From: Pseudaestuariivita rosea
GTDB lineage: Bacteria; Pseudomonadota; Alphaproteobacteria; Rhodobacterales; Rhodobacteraceae
DNA: 64,000 nt
Assembly: GCF_017592335.1 (NCBI RefSeq)
Contig: NZ_JACNMP010000002.1
Location: forward strand, 1-64,000
Direction: 5' to 3'
A program made the translations under genes and the position numbers. Every line of letters starts with the position of its first letter. Positions within the stretch are counted from its first letter, which is position 1. This document shows positions 1 through 7,813 of the stretch, one piece after another. The notes beneath the pieces are model-generated. The model was given only the letters and a program-made list of their open reading frames with translations, was not told where the DNA came from and searched no databases.

Positions 1-169
1 GGTCCACGCCAGGCTTAGGCTCCGGACCCCCAAACAGCTTCATCCATTTGTAAAGAGAATGCGTGCTGACACCCCAACGCCGCGATACCTCGCGAACCGG
101 ATAGCCTCGCACTGTGATCTGATGCACTACGTCGCGCTTGAACTCGTCGCTGTAATTGCTTGTCCCCAT
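1..169 (-). CDS. IS3-family transposase OrfA (cut by window edge)
   Basis: The minus strand reads from an ATG at 169 into MGTSNYSDEFKRDVVHQIT and then a helix-turn-helix with RGYPVREVSRRWGVS and SLYKWMK. This is the classic N-terminal DNA-binding part of IS3-family OrfA, the small protein that binds the IS ends and is fused to the OrfB DDE transposase by frameshifting. The gene leaves the window after about 56 codons, so OrfB is not seen. An AGGAGG ribosome site lies just upstream of the start. The IS probably ends near 228. Family is confident; subgroup is not. Confidence 0.85.
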   Translation of the reverse strand, partial: MGTSNYSDEFKRDVVHQITVRGYPVREVSRRWGVSTHSLYKWMKLFGGPEPKPGVD

Positions 170-228
170 GTCGGCCTCCTCGCCTCAAAGTTAGGGGGCA
201 AAGCGTCTACAAACCTAGGGGCAGCTCA
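170..228 (-). mobile_element. Probable terminal region of the IS3-family element
   Basis: Between the OrfA start and the first island gene, the minus strand begins TGAGCTGCCCCTAGG at 228. This resembles the TGA-(N)-GCCCC type ends of some IS3-family groups. The other end is outside the window, so neither the inverted repeat nor a target duplication can be confirmed. Confidence 0.4.
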
Positions 229-261
229 ACAGAACAAAAGCAAAACTGTAGGACTCGCCAA

Positions 262-468
262 ATGAACGAAGTCAAAAAATCTGCTAGGTCATTGGTGCGC
301 CCGGAAGGAGAAAGTTCGAACCTTTTTCCCGAGGGTGATGGGGCTGATTTTGATCTCGATCTGAGTGCATCTGACATTGATCTTGAAGAGCTGTTTAATG
401 AGCTGTCCGAGTGGAATGATCAGTTGGCACCGTTTCGGGATGAGCTGTTGCGAGGGCCGAAACTATGA
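262..468 (+). CDS. Small acidic protein at head of mobilization operon, unknown function
   Basis: A 68-residue acidic protein, rich in Asp, Glu and Leu in its second half (residues about 25 to 55). I do not recognise a family. The ATG at 262 is chosen because the longer frame starts inside the IS terminus. Its stop TGA overlaps the ATG of the MobC-like gene (ATGA at 465 to 468), so the two are translationally coupled and it probably belongs to the mobilization operon. The IS insertion only about 30 bp upstream may have removed its original promoter, or supplied a new one. It could be a relaxosome accessory protein, but nothing in the sequence proves this. Confidence 0.6.
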   Translation: MNEVKKSARSLVRPEGESSNLFPEGDGADFDLDLSASDIDLEELFNELSEWNDQLAPFRDELLRGPKL

Positions 469-911
469 GGTCTCAGGCTCTTGAACCCAGTCAAAACAAC
501 GCACCTACCTCCAAGCGCAAGAAGCGCCCCGCGCCCTTTTCGCTGCGCCTGACGGAAAACGAACGGGCGGTCTTGGAACGTAAGGCGGGGGCGCTGCCTC
601 TGGCGGCCTATGTGAAGTCGGTGGTGCTAGATGAGAAGGCGCCGCGCTATCGTAAACGGCGGCGGGCACCTGAGGCGGATCAACAGCTGCTCGCGCATAT
701 TCTGGCGCGGCTCGGGGCGAGTGACACCCATCGCAACCTACAACAGATCGCCCAGGCCGTGCAAGATGGGACATTATTGTTGGACGACGACACCCATGCT
801 TCTCTCACGGTCGCCATTGCCGAGGTGGCCTGGATGCGGGTGACACTGATGCAGGCGCTTGGGCTGAAGACAACGGATACCGCTGGTGAGCACCTGGAGG
901 AGAGATCATGA
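465..911 (+). CDS. MobC-like relaxosome accessory protein
   Basis: 148 residues, basic. An N-terminal stretch around residues 22 to 50 (PFSLRLTENERAVLERKAG, then LAAYVKSVVL) has the look of a ribbon-helix-helix DNA-binding segment. The C-terminal half is helical, with NLQQIAQAVQDG. This is the typical layout of MobC/MbeC proteins, which bind oriT and help the relaxase nick. The gene overlaps the preceding stop by 4 bp and the relaxase start by 4 bp (908 to 911), as expected for a mobC-relaxase pair. The family assignment rests on motif appearance plus gene order. Confidence 0.7.
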   Translation: MRSQALEPSQNNAPTSKRKKRPAPFSLRLTENERAVLERKAGALPLAAYVKSVVLDEKAPRYRKRRRAPEADQQLLAHILARLGASDTHRNLQQIAQAVQDGTLLLDDDTHASLTVAIAEVAWMRVTLMQALGLKTTDTAGEHLEERS

Positions 912-2182
912 TCCTCAAAGGGTCCCAACGCGGTGGGGCCAAACAATTGGCCGATCACCTGATGAATGAGCGTGACAATGATCACATTCACATCTTAGAG
1001 TTGAAAGGATTCGTATCAGATGACGTACACGGTGCATTCGTAGAAACCCACGCCATTTCGAAAGCCACCCGTTGTCAGCAATACATGTTTTCCCTCAGCC
1101 TTAATCCACCGCAAGATCATATCGCGACGGAAGATCAGTTTCTGGAGGCTGCTGACCGTGCAGAAGAGAAATTAGGTCTCAAGGGCCAGCCCCGCGCTAT
1201 CATCATTCATGAGAAGGAAGGCAGGCGTCATGCGCATGTGGTGTGGTCGCGCATTGATGCAGGCGCATTGAAAGCGATCAACCTGCCGCACTTCAAAATC
1301 AAGCTGCGGGACCTGTCCCGCGATCTGTTTCTGGATCATGGTTGGGCACTGCCTGATGGATTGGCCACTTATGGCAATAAGTCTCCCCTGAACTTCACGC
1401 TTGAAGAATGGCAACAGGCCAAAAGGCAAGGGCTTGATCCGCGAGAGATCAAACAGACCTTCCAACAGGCTTGGGAACGCTGCGACAGTAAGATCGGCTT
1501 TAAGAATGCCCTGGAAGAACGCGGGTATTTCCTCGCCAAAGGCGATCGGCGCGGCTTTGTTGCCCTGGATGTTGATGGCAATATCTACGCCGTCGCCAAA
1601 TGGGCAGGCCTGAAGGCCAAAGATGTTCGCAATAAACTTGGATCGCCTGACAACCTGCCTTCCGTTGATGATACCAAATCCACCATCCGGTCCAAAGTCA
1701 CGGATCAGATGCGGGGGTATATCGCCCAGGTGAAAGCCCAGCACCATAAAGAGGCTGGGCCATTGCTACAAGACAAAGCCGACCTCATCACCCAACACCG
1801 GGCGGAACGCCAGCGCTTGCAGTCCAACCAGCAAAAGCGCTGGCGGGCGGAGGTTAAGGCCCGATCTGAACGCCTGAATGGCGGGTTGCGCGGTCTGTTT
1901 GATCGTCTGACTGGCACCCACAAAGCCATGCAGAAGCGCAACGAACTGGAAGCCTTGCAATGCGCCAGGCGTGATCAGAAACAACGGGACCAACTCGTGA
2001 TCGACCAAATAAAAGATCGACGGGAATTGCAGAAGAAGCTGATCACCTTGCGGAAACAGCAAAAACATGACCGGCGCATTCTGGCCCATGATGTCATGCA
2101 AAGTCTGCATCGCCAACCGATTAATACATCACAACAGGAGACCACCCGCCGCCGCAAGCGCGGCCCCAATCTTTCAATTTAG
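908..2182 (+). CDS. Relaxase / mobilization nuclease
   Basis: 424 residues. The N-terminal domain carries the metal-binding histidine triad of relaxases, HEKEGRRHAHVVW at residues 101 to 113 (H101, H108, H110). The candidate nicking tyrosine lies in the N-terminal 60 residues. The C-terminal third (about 260 to 410) is a highly charged, Gln/Arg/Lys-rich predicted coiled coil. Relaxases of this family cut one strand at oriT, stay attached to the 5' end and pilot the strand into the recipient. It overlaps the MobC-like gene and is followed 20 bp later by the coupling protein, so the element is at least mobilizable. No mating-pair-formation genes are visible, so it probably borrows a conjugation channel. 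Confidence 0.85.
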   Translation: MILKGSQRGGAKQLADHLMNERDNDHIHILELKGFVSDDVHGAFVETHAISKATRCQQYMFSLSLNPPQDHIATEDQFLEAADRAEEKLGLKGQPRAIIIHEKEGRRHAHVVWSRIDAGALKAINLPHFKIKLRDLSRDLFLDHGWALPDGLATYGNKSPLNFTLEEWQQAKRQGLDPREIKQTFQQAWERCDSKIGFKNALEERGYFLAKGDRRGFVALDVDGNIYAVAKWAGLKAKDVRNKLGSPDNLPSVDDTKSTIRSKVTDQMRGYIAQVKAQHHKEAGPLLQDKADLITQHRAERQRLQSNQQKRWRAEVKARSERLNGGLRGLFDRLTGTHKAMQKRNELEALQCARRDQKQRDQLVIDQIKDRRELQKKLITLRKQQKHDRRILAHDVMQSLHRQPINTSQQETTRRRKRGPNLSI

Positions 2183-2202
2183 TCATCTCATAAGGATCAG
2201 AT

Positions 2203-4002
2203 ATGTCCTGGAAAACGATATGTTTCGTTATTCTGAGTGCTTTGTTTTGTTTCACATTTTCTATCTTCCCCGCCGATGCGTCGATATTTGATACCGGTAG
2301 AAGCACTCAGTCAGAACCTGTTGATACTGCGGCAGGATTTCTTCGGCTTCTGGTTGTTGTCTTGTCATCAAGCCTGGGATTTCTGATTGGTTGGTTCATG
2401 TCCGATACTGCCAAGGATGTCAGACAGGTCCTCTCCTTCGTCATTCTATTGGCTGTTATCATTACAATCCTGATCTTTGACGGTTTTATCGGATGGAGCC
2501 TGACGTTCTTTGCATCCCTGATCGGTTTTTTCGCTGCATTGGGGTGGTGGGCGCGAACCGGTTTGACGAAACTGGCCGAAACGCCAAACACATTTGGATC
2601 AAGCCGTTGGGCAACAACGGAAGACCTCACTCAAAACGATATTTTTGGCGATGAAGGGATTTGTATCGGCGAACGATATCACGAAGGCGACGAGGCTATT
2701 CAACTGCTGTCTTACAAAGGCGAACGTCATTTGCTGACAGTTGCCCCAACACGGTCTGGTAAGGGGGCAACACAGATTATTCCAAACCTGCTGACCTATG
2801 AGGGCTCGGCTCTTGTCATTGATCCGAAAGGTGAGAATGCAAGAACCACCGCTCAATGCCGCAAAGATATGGGGCAAGATGTTCATATCGTTGATCCCTG
2901 GGGGGTTACAGCCGTTCCTGGCATTGAGACCTCACAGTTCAATCCCCTGGACTGGCTGGATATCACTGATGTGGATATCACCGAAAACGCCATGCTGCTG
3001 GCCGATGCTTTGGTGGTTGGCGACAATCATTCGGACAGTTTCTGGAATGAAGAGGCGCGCGCCTTACTGCAAGGTCTCATTCTTTATGTGGCCACTGCAA
3101 AAGAAGAAGATGGTCGACGGACACTGAGCCGTGTACGGCAATTGTTGTTGCTGGAGCCTAAAGCAGCGCAAGACCTGTATCAGAAAATGGCCAAATCCCT
3201 CCATCATATTGTGGCCAGCACAGGGATGAGATGTATCCAGAAAGACCCGGAACTTCTCTCCAACGTTCTGGCAACAACGCAGGCTCAAACGCATTTTCTG
3301 GATAGTAGTCGTTTGCAGGAAAACCTCAGCCAGTCGAGTTTCAGATTTGAGGATTTGAAATCCAAACCCATGACCATCTATCTGGTTTTACCAGCTGACA
3401 GGCTCAATGCCTTTGGGCGCTGGTTGCGTTTGTTGGTGCAGCAGGCGATCACAGTGAACGCCCGCGATGTTGACAATATTCCCAAGCCAGCTGTGCTGTT
3501 TATTCTTGATGAATTTGCAGCTTTAGGCCGCTTGACCATGGTTGAACAGGCCTATGGTCTGATGGCTGGATTTGGTATCCAGCTTTGGGGGATCGTTCAA
3601 GACCTCAACCAGTTGGAACGGATTTACGATAAGGGCTGGCAGTCGTTCATTTCCAATGCAGGAATGATCAATTACTTCGGCTCCTCGGATAAAATGACGG
3701 CTGAATATTTCTCGGCGCTTTGTGGTGAAAAAACGGTCTGGACGTTCAGTACGGCGGTGTCGCGTGCCATTGGCAGAAGTTCCGGATCAGGCGGTGGGTC
3801 TTCCTCAGACACGACAACGACGTCTGACACCCATGCAGCGGCACAACGCAAGCTGATCTATCCCGATGAACTGATGCGTCTGGGATCAAACCAACAACTG
3901 ATCCTGATTGAAAATGTTCATCCCATCATCGCCCAAAGAACGGAATGGTTTAACGATGAAGACCTGAAGGACCTGGGCGTCAATCTCTATGCAGAGCAAT
4001 AA
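2203..4002 (+). CDS. TraG/VirD4-family type IV coupling protein
   Basis: 599 residues. There is an N-terminal signal/TM-like segment (about 6 to 25) and two further hydrophobic segments (about 45 to 66 and 77 to 115). A soluble ATPase follows, with Walker A APTRSGKG at 181 to 188 and Walker B VLFILDEFAALG around 428 to 440. The PKGENA and QDLNQL motifs are typical of VirD4/TraG. The family is a hexameric inner-membrane ATPase that hands the relaxase-DNA complex to a type IV secretion channel. It lies directly downstream of the relaxase. A low-complexity Ser/Gly/Thr stretch around residues 526 to 545 is a likely flexible linker. Confidence 0.9.
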   Translation: MSWKTICFVILSALFCFTFSIFPADASIFDTGRSTQSEPVDTAAGFLRLLVVVLSSSLGFLIGWFMSDTAKDVRQVLSFVILLAVIITILIFDGFIGWSLTFFASLIGFFAALGWWARTGLTKLAETPNTFGSSRWATTEDLTQNDIFGDEGICIGERYHEGDEAIQLLSYKGERHLLTVAPTRSGKGATQIIPNLLTYEGSALVIDPKGENARTTAQCRKDMGQDVHIVDPWGVTAVPGIETSQFNPLDWLDITDVDITENAMLLADALVVGDNHSDSFWNEEARALLQGLILYVATAKEEDGRRTLSRVRQLLLLEPKAAQDLYQKMAKSLHHIVASTGMRCIQKDPELLSNVLATTQAQTHFLDSSRLQENLSQSSFRFEDLKSKPMTIYLVLPADRLNAFGRWLRLLVQQAITVNARDVDNIPKPAVLFILDEFAALGRLTMVEQAYGLMAGFGIQLWGIVQDLNQLERIYDKGWQSFISNAGMINYFGSSDKMTAEYFSALCGEKTVWTFSTAVSRAIGRSSGSGGGSSSDTTTTSDTHAAAQRKLIYPDELMRLGSNQQLILIENVHPIIAQRTEWFNDEDLKDLGVNLYAEQ

Positions 4003-4033
4003 TCCCGCTTATCAATTGAAACAGGAGAACACC

Positions 4034-4549
4034 ATGTCTGGCAATGACGAAAGACGCTTGAGCGATGAGTTCAACAAGGAAGTCTTTGAAGAGACCCCGC
4101 CAGACAAGAGCAACACAGCACCCAAGTATAAGCCAAAGGAATACGTGATCCTTTTTACTCCCGAAAACGGACCCAGTGGCGCGTCTTCTGTCAAGCAGAC
4201 AACGCCTAAAAAAGAGACTGGTAAAAAAGAAGACAAAGTACCTCCCATAGACTTTCTGAGAGAAAACATAACCGTTGATGAGAAAGTGCATGGATATAGT
4301 GTGTTAACTCGTATTGAAGACGAAAAATCACCGCTTGGCGTTGATGGCGGGCATGTTTCTATTCTGATCCTGCTTGAAGGTGAAAAAGAGGTACCAAAAA
4401 CGCATTTCCAAGCGGGTGAGTGGCATCAAAAGCCAGAAACAACTTTGGAAAAGCAAATCGTTATGGATACGCTGGAGAAATATAATGGGATCAAACCGCC
4501 TGATATTGAGCCTCCCGATCATGACCCAAAACGTGGTCGAAAAAGATGA
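4034..4549 (+). CDS. Hypothetical protein in mobilization operon
   Basis: 171 residues, hydrophilic. Residues 20 to 75 are rich in Lys, Pro and Glu and look disordered. The C-terminal half (about 80 to 150) has mixed strands and helices (HVSILILLEG) and a basic tail ending RGRKR. I do not recognise it. The ATG at 4034 is chosen because AGGAG lies 8 bp upstream; a longer frame would overlap the coupling-protein end. It is co-directional and 31 bp downstream of traG, so probably co-transcribed with the mobilization genes. Confidence 0.6.
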   Translation: MSGNDERRLSDEFNKEVFEETPPDKSNTAPKYKPKEYVILFTPENGPSGASSVKQTTPKKETGKKEDKVPPIDFLRENITVDEKVHGYSVLTRIEDEKSPLGVDGGHVSILILLEGEKEVPKTHFQAGEWHQKPETTLEKQIVMDTLEKYNGIKPPDIEPPDHDPKRGRKR

Positions 4550-4592
4550 TATCTGTGGAATTATGTCAGCATTGCTGATACAATTATGACAT

Positions 4593-5228
4593 ATGGAATA
4601 CGAAGATTTTGAGATTAAACCAGAGCATAATGCATCGGTCAGAACATTAATCAACAGACTGGGTCAATCGGTCGAGGTAGAACTGCCTGAAGTGCACTGG
4701 CAATATTTTGACTGGTTGGCGGATACTGACGAAGACATGATTGCCTGGGTGAAACGTGTTGATGCGATCAGACGTCATCATGGTGAAAAACTGACAATGA
4801 CCCAACAGATGGTGGCCAATCTGCAATATGATGAACGCAAACGCTATCTGACAGGTAAAACGTGCCCACTTATCATCTCACCTGAAGGTTACCAACAAGA
4901 TGATTATCTCGGTTCATCCGTAGAGGAAGGTTATGCCCCAGTTGGGCGAATGCTGGAAAATGGGCGTGGGCAGCTAGAAAATGCTGTCGTTCATCAGGAA
5001 CACTGGGACTATTATGACTGGCTGGTTGAACAGGGGCAGGATGTTGTTCCTTGGGTCAAAGACTTTGATAAAAAACGTCCACCCGAAAAAGCATTTGGAG
5101 AATGGTTAATAATGCTTCTCTGGTTAGACATGTGTACCAACTATCGCGATGGGAAGCCATTGCCGTTCAAAGGGGAACCCCCTGGTTACGATGACTTCCT
5201 CTTGGCGAATTCAAAGCCGAAGTCATAG
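4593..5228 (+). CDS. Two-repeat protein of unknown function, end of mobilization operon
   Basis: 211 residues containing the same unit twice. Residues about 23 to 85 have VHWQYFDWLADTDEDMIAWV. Residues about 130 to 195 have HQEHWDYYDWLVEQGQDVV followed by PWVKDFD. Each unit ends in a helix and a PEGYQQDDYL or PPGYDDFLL segment. The H-W-x-Y-(F/Y)-DWL core and the length recall the RHH_4 ribbon-helix-helix family (strand, then two helices), but this is a weak visual match. If correct, one chain could carry two DNA-binding units. It ends 2 bp before the convergent recombinase gene. No function is claimed. Confidence 0.6.
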   Translation: MEYEDFEIKPEHNASVRTLINRLGQSVEVELPEVHWQYFDWLADTDEDMIAWVKRVDAIRRHHGEKLTMTQQMVANLQYDERKRYLTGKTCPLIISPEGYQQDDYLGSSVEEGYAPVGRMLENGRGQLENAVVHQEHWDYYDWLVEQGQDVVPWVKDFDKKRPPEKAFGEWLIMLLWLDMCTNYRDGKPLPFKGEPPGYDDFLLANSKPKS

Positions 5229-5230
5229 GC

Positions 5231-5860
5231 CTATCCCAGAAACCCGCAGATCGCCCGATGCAGTGTTCGTGGGGATACTTCAATGTCTTTGGCAAGATCG
5301 GCCAATGTGATTTGGCCACTTTCAACCCGGCTGGCATAACGGCGAGCCCGCTCAGTGGTAATGATTTTAGGACGACCCAGGATTTTGCCACGGGCTTTTG
5401 CAGCAGCCATTCCGGCCTTGGTTCGCTCTGAAATCAGACTACGTTCATATTCTGCAAAAACTGCTAGTTGCCCATAGATCATCCGACCTACGGCGGTTGT
5501 TGTGTCAATGCCTTGCGTCAGCGCTGTAAAATACATGCCGCGATCTCGCAGCTCTTCGAGGATTTTCAAAAGATGGATCGTAGACCGGCCCAGGCGATCC
5601 AGTTTCCAGACAACCAGTGTATCCCCGGAGCGGAGTTCTACCATCAGTTCGGAAAGACCGGGGCGTTTCTGCGTGACACCAGACAGGCCGTGATCACAAA
5701 AAATCAAATCACATTCCGCCTGTTGCAAAGCATCCCGTTGCAACGCTTCTGACTGATCTAAATCAGATACCCGCATATATCCAATTTTGCGTCCCTCATG
5801 ATATTTTTTACTCACCTGTCGAGTGTGACGGGATTTTCTATACTGGCAAGCACGCATCAT
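5231..5860 (-). CDS. Small serine recombinase (resolvase/invertase family)
   Basis: 209 residues. The catalytic domain shows GYMRVS (nucleophile S32), LIFCDHGLSG, VWKLDRLGRS and FAEYERSLISERTKAG, all hallmarks of Hin/Pin/Tn3-type recombinases. The C-terminal helix-turn-helix is residues about 165 to 205 (ITLADLAKDIEVSPRTLHRA). Such enzymes cut both strands at two short inverted sites with a 2-bp crossover and either invert or resolve the DNA between. The start at 5860 follows GAGGAAAA; a GTG at 5815 would remove an unusual 15-residue extension. Its leader contains one of two matching 20-bp sites (5876 to 5895 and 5994 to 6013), so promoter inversion is a real possibility. Confidence 0.9.
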   Translation of the reverse strand: MMRACQYRKSRHTRQVSKKYHEGRKIGYMRVSDLDQSEALQRDALQQAECDLIFCDHGLSGVTQKRPGLSELMVELRSGDTLVVWKLDRLGRSTIHLLKILEELRDRGMYFTALTQGIDTTTAVGRMIYGQLAVFAEYERSLISERTKAGMAAAKARGKILGRPKIITTERARRYASRVESGQITLADLAKDIEVSPRTLHRAICGFLG

Positions 5861-5875
5861 GGCATTTTCCTCTTG

Positions 5876-5895
5876 TCAAAAAGGGTCCTTTTTGA
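5876..5895 (+). other. Candidate recombination half-pair, site 1 (central GT)
   Basis: TCAAAAAGG-GT-CCTTTTTGA: two perfect 9-bp arms around an asymmetric GT dinucleotide, the geometry of a serine-recombinase crossover site. It lies 15 bp upstream of the recombinase start codon, inside its leader. It could instead be an operator for recombinase autoregulation. Confidence 0.6.
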
Positions 5896-5993
5896 ATGCC
5901 GCTGTCAGCCTGGGTGACATGGGCTGGATACAGCCCAAAAACGTGGGGATAATATCCCGTGAGTGGTGCAATTGACGACTTGGGATAGAGCTA
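5896..5993. promoter_or_regulatory. Possibly invertible intergenic promoter segment
   Basis: 98 bp between the two inverted sites, separating the divergent recombinase and the membrane-protein gene at 6053. It contains two internal palindromes: GGGCTG-GATA-CAGCCC, and GGGATAATATCCC around 5946 to 5958. A TTGACG at about 5972 precedes an A/T-rich stretch that could serve as a promoter reading rightward. Flipping the segment would exchange the promoter between the two genes. This is inference from site geometry; no second orientation is seen. Confidence 0.45.
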
Positions 5994-6013
5994 TAAAAAA
6001 GGACCCTTTTTGA
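5994..6013 (-). other. Candidate recombination half-pair, site 2 (central AC)
   Basis: TAAAAAAGG-AC-CCTTTTTGA matches site 1 at 19 of 20 positions but in the opposite orientation (AC instead of GT in the centre). Centre-to-centre distance to site 1 is 118 bp. Opposite orientation predicts inversion rather than excision. Confidence 0.6.
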
Positions 6014-6052
6014 CCTTCTGCTTCTGGCGCCTAATCAGGAGGTCAGAAAACC

Positions 6053-6868
6053 ATGCAGCCCTTTCAGATCGATGTACTGTTTCCAAACGAAACCGATACT
6101 GAGGAATTGCCGCTTCTATTTTTAGAAGATTTCGAACATGACGACCTGGTGTATTTTCGCGGAAATGTGGGCTTTTCCATCAACATCAAAAAGCAGTCTT
6201 TAATTCTGTTTGAAAAAGTGAATGGTCTTTGGGAAGACGCCGTTCTGCCATTATCTGATTTAAGGAAAACAACGGAAACGGTGCCTTCAACAGATGATTA
6301 TTACTACCTTCACTCAGGCGGTGCGCGGGGCATCGGTGGGTCAATTGGACTGGCTCTAAAAAACACCGTTGAACAATCCAAGGCGAAAAAAGAAACAGGA
6401 ATTGTTCTGCATTTTCGATCAATTGAGCGCCCAACGTTTTTTCTGCATCTTGTTGACAGTCATGAGCGATCTCAGCTCATGGAAGCGCTGCGTCAAGTGT
6501 TGTCGGATGGTATGATGAGACAGCCATATCGCATCATTCCAGATGAGATCAAAGACATATACCGGCAACTGACAGATGACGATATTGCCGAGATCGAAGA
6601 GCAGGAACAAAGATCAGAACGGCGTAGAAAAGCGACAAATGTCAGTTGGCGTGGCTATCTGGTGCTTGTGATGGTATCTCTTCTGCTGGCTGGCCCCGTT
6701 TATTATTTCTATCGGCATAATATCATCGGGGAGACCAGCAAGTTTGATGCCGTTGATCAGGAAAACATGATCCTCACATTTGTTGTCCTTTTTATTCTGG
6801 GCCGAATGATTGTTGGACTGTTCAAACTGATCCGATTTTGGATGACAGAAGATGTACACGCAGCATAG
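6053..6868 (+). CDS. Membrane-anchored protein of unknown function
   Basis: 271 residues. The N-terminal cytosolic-looking part (1 to 195) is a mix of strands with an internal Gly-rich GGARGIGGSIG at about 89 to 99. A charged helix (about 170 to 200) precedes two transmembrane segments, about 203 to 222 (LVLVMVSLLLAGPVYYFY) and about 240 to 262 (MILTFVVLFILGRMIVGLF). I do not recognise the family. A strong AGGAGGT lies 12 bp upstream of the ATG. It is divergent from the serine recombinase across the candidate invertible segment, so its expression may be switched. The next gene downstream is the immunity operon, about 300 bp away. Confidence 0.7.
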   Translation: MQPFQIDVLFPNETDTEELPLLFLEDFEHDDLVYFRGNVGFSINIKKQSLILFEKVNGLWEDAVLPLSDLRKTTETVPSTDDYYYLHSGGARGIGGSIGLALKNTVEQSKAKKETGIVLHFRSIERPTFFLHLVDSHERSQLMEALRQVLSDGMMRQPYRIIPDEIKDIYRQLTDDDIAEIEEQEQRSERRRKATNVSWRGYLVLVMVSLLLAGPVYYFYRHNIIGETSKFDAVDQENMILTFVVLFILGRMIVGLFKLIRFWMTEDVHAA

Positions 6869-7171
6869 GTCGATACCATGTTGCAGATCAGTGCTTGCCA
6901 TCCAGTCCAAAACAGCGTGATCTTGCCAATGCGGGTGGTGGAAAAATTTTTCTTATAATACATAGCCTTGCTGCATTGCCATTTCCACAAAAAGTATGGA
7001 ATTCCATACCTATCCTGCAAAACCATCGCGTGTACCGTCACAAGCAAGAGGGGTAAAGAATCGTTTAGGATCAAAATCATGCATTTGGAGTAGAGTACTG
7101 ATCCAGAAGGCCGATTTACGATTACAAAGGCGTAACAAAGTATAAAATTCAAATAAGAAGAGACGAAAACC
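6869..7171 (+). promoter_or_regulatory. Leader of the immunity/toxin operon
   Basis: 303 bp without a convincing gene. It holds a TATAAT (6954 to 6959) without an ideal -35 and a perfect 16-bp palindrome GTATGGAATTCCATAC at 6994 to 7009 immediately downstream. A purine-rich GAAGAGACG ribosome site lies before the first Imm11 gene. The palindrome is placed where a repressor would block the likely promoter. Confidence 0.45.
6994..7009. promoter_or_regulatory. Perfect 16-bp palindrome, candidate operator
   Basis: GTATGGAATTCCATAC equals its own reverse complement. It starts 35 bp after a TATAAT and 163 bp before the first immunity start codon. The binding protein is unknown. Confidence 0.5.
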
Positions 7172-7813
7172 ATGACCTATGTGTTTGATTTGCAAATTGT
7201 TGGACCGACGATGCAAATTGGCGATTTTGTCGGATTTGAAGATGTCCAGCCAGACCTGAGTGTTCGAGCAAATTTATCCAAAGTTTATCGATATGGTGGT
7301 CGCAAACTTGAACCAAACGAAGTGCCATCGGTTCTTAAGCTTGAGAAAAATCCACAAAACTTACCAGCTAGCTTCATGACAGCTGATAGCCTTTACATAG
7401 TCCAAAAGCCGTTCCGTGATCTGATCGAAAAGTTGGACCCGGGACTGCACCAGTTTTTCCCAATCGAGGTGCGTCTTCGGAATGAAACACCGCATGATCC
7501 ATCATGCTATGCAATAAATGTCACAGAAACACGCGACAGTATCTTGGATGAACAATCGAGTGTCGAAAAATTCGTAACCAATCCAAACAACACTGACAAA
7601 CATATCATTTACTACAAAAAAGACGTCACGGTTGACCCCATCAAATTGACCGACATTCATTTGTGGCGAGAAGCACGTTATCCTTGGTCTCTTCTCATGT
7701 CAGATGAGTTGCGAGACGCCTTGAAAGAAACAGGCTTGCGCACGCCGAGATGTTTCAAAGCTAAAATGCTCAAAGTAAAAGAAGAGACGAAAAACTATGA
7801 CCTATGTCTTTAA
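7172..7813 (+). CDS. Imm11-family immunity protein, copy 1
   Basis: 213 residues. The conserved core runs from about 60 to 195: LYIVQKPFRDLIEKLDPGLH, then HQFFPIEVRL, later DIHLWREARYP, LLMSDELRDALKETGLR and PRCFKAK. The central GxHQFxPI and terminal HLWRE...SDxLxxAL...GL..PR pattern is that of the Imm11 / DUF1629 family, described as immunity proteins of polymorphic toxins. It is the first of three tandem paralogues just upstream of a giant RTX protein with a nuclease domain, so it probably protects the producer. Its last residues (NYDLCL) are read from the start of the next gene in another frame, because the two overlap by 17 bp. The specificity partner is inferred from position. Confidence 0.8.
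   Translation: MTYVFDLQIVGPTMQIGDFVGFEDVQPDLSVRANLSKVYRYGGRKLEPNEVPSVLKLEKNPQNLPASFMTADSLYIVQKPFRDLIEKLDPGLHQFFPIEVRLRNETPHDPSCYAINVTETRDSILDEQSSVEKFVTNPNNTDKHIIYYKKDVTVDPIKLTDIHLWREARYPWSLLMSDELRDALKETGLRTPRCFKAKMLKVKEETKNYDLCL

Noticed and set aside
5231-6013. Cointegrate-resolution (res) site for a Tn3-like transposon
   Set aside because: No transposase or terminal inverted repeats are visible, and the two sites are in opposite orientation, which predicts inversion rather than resolution. Kept only as an alternative.
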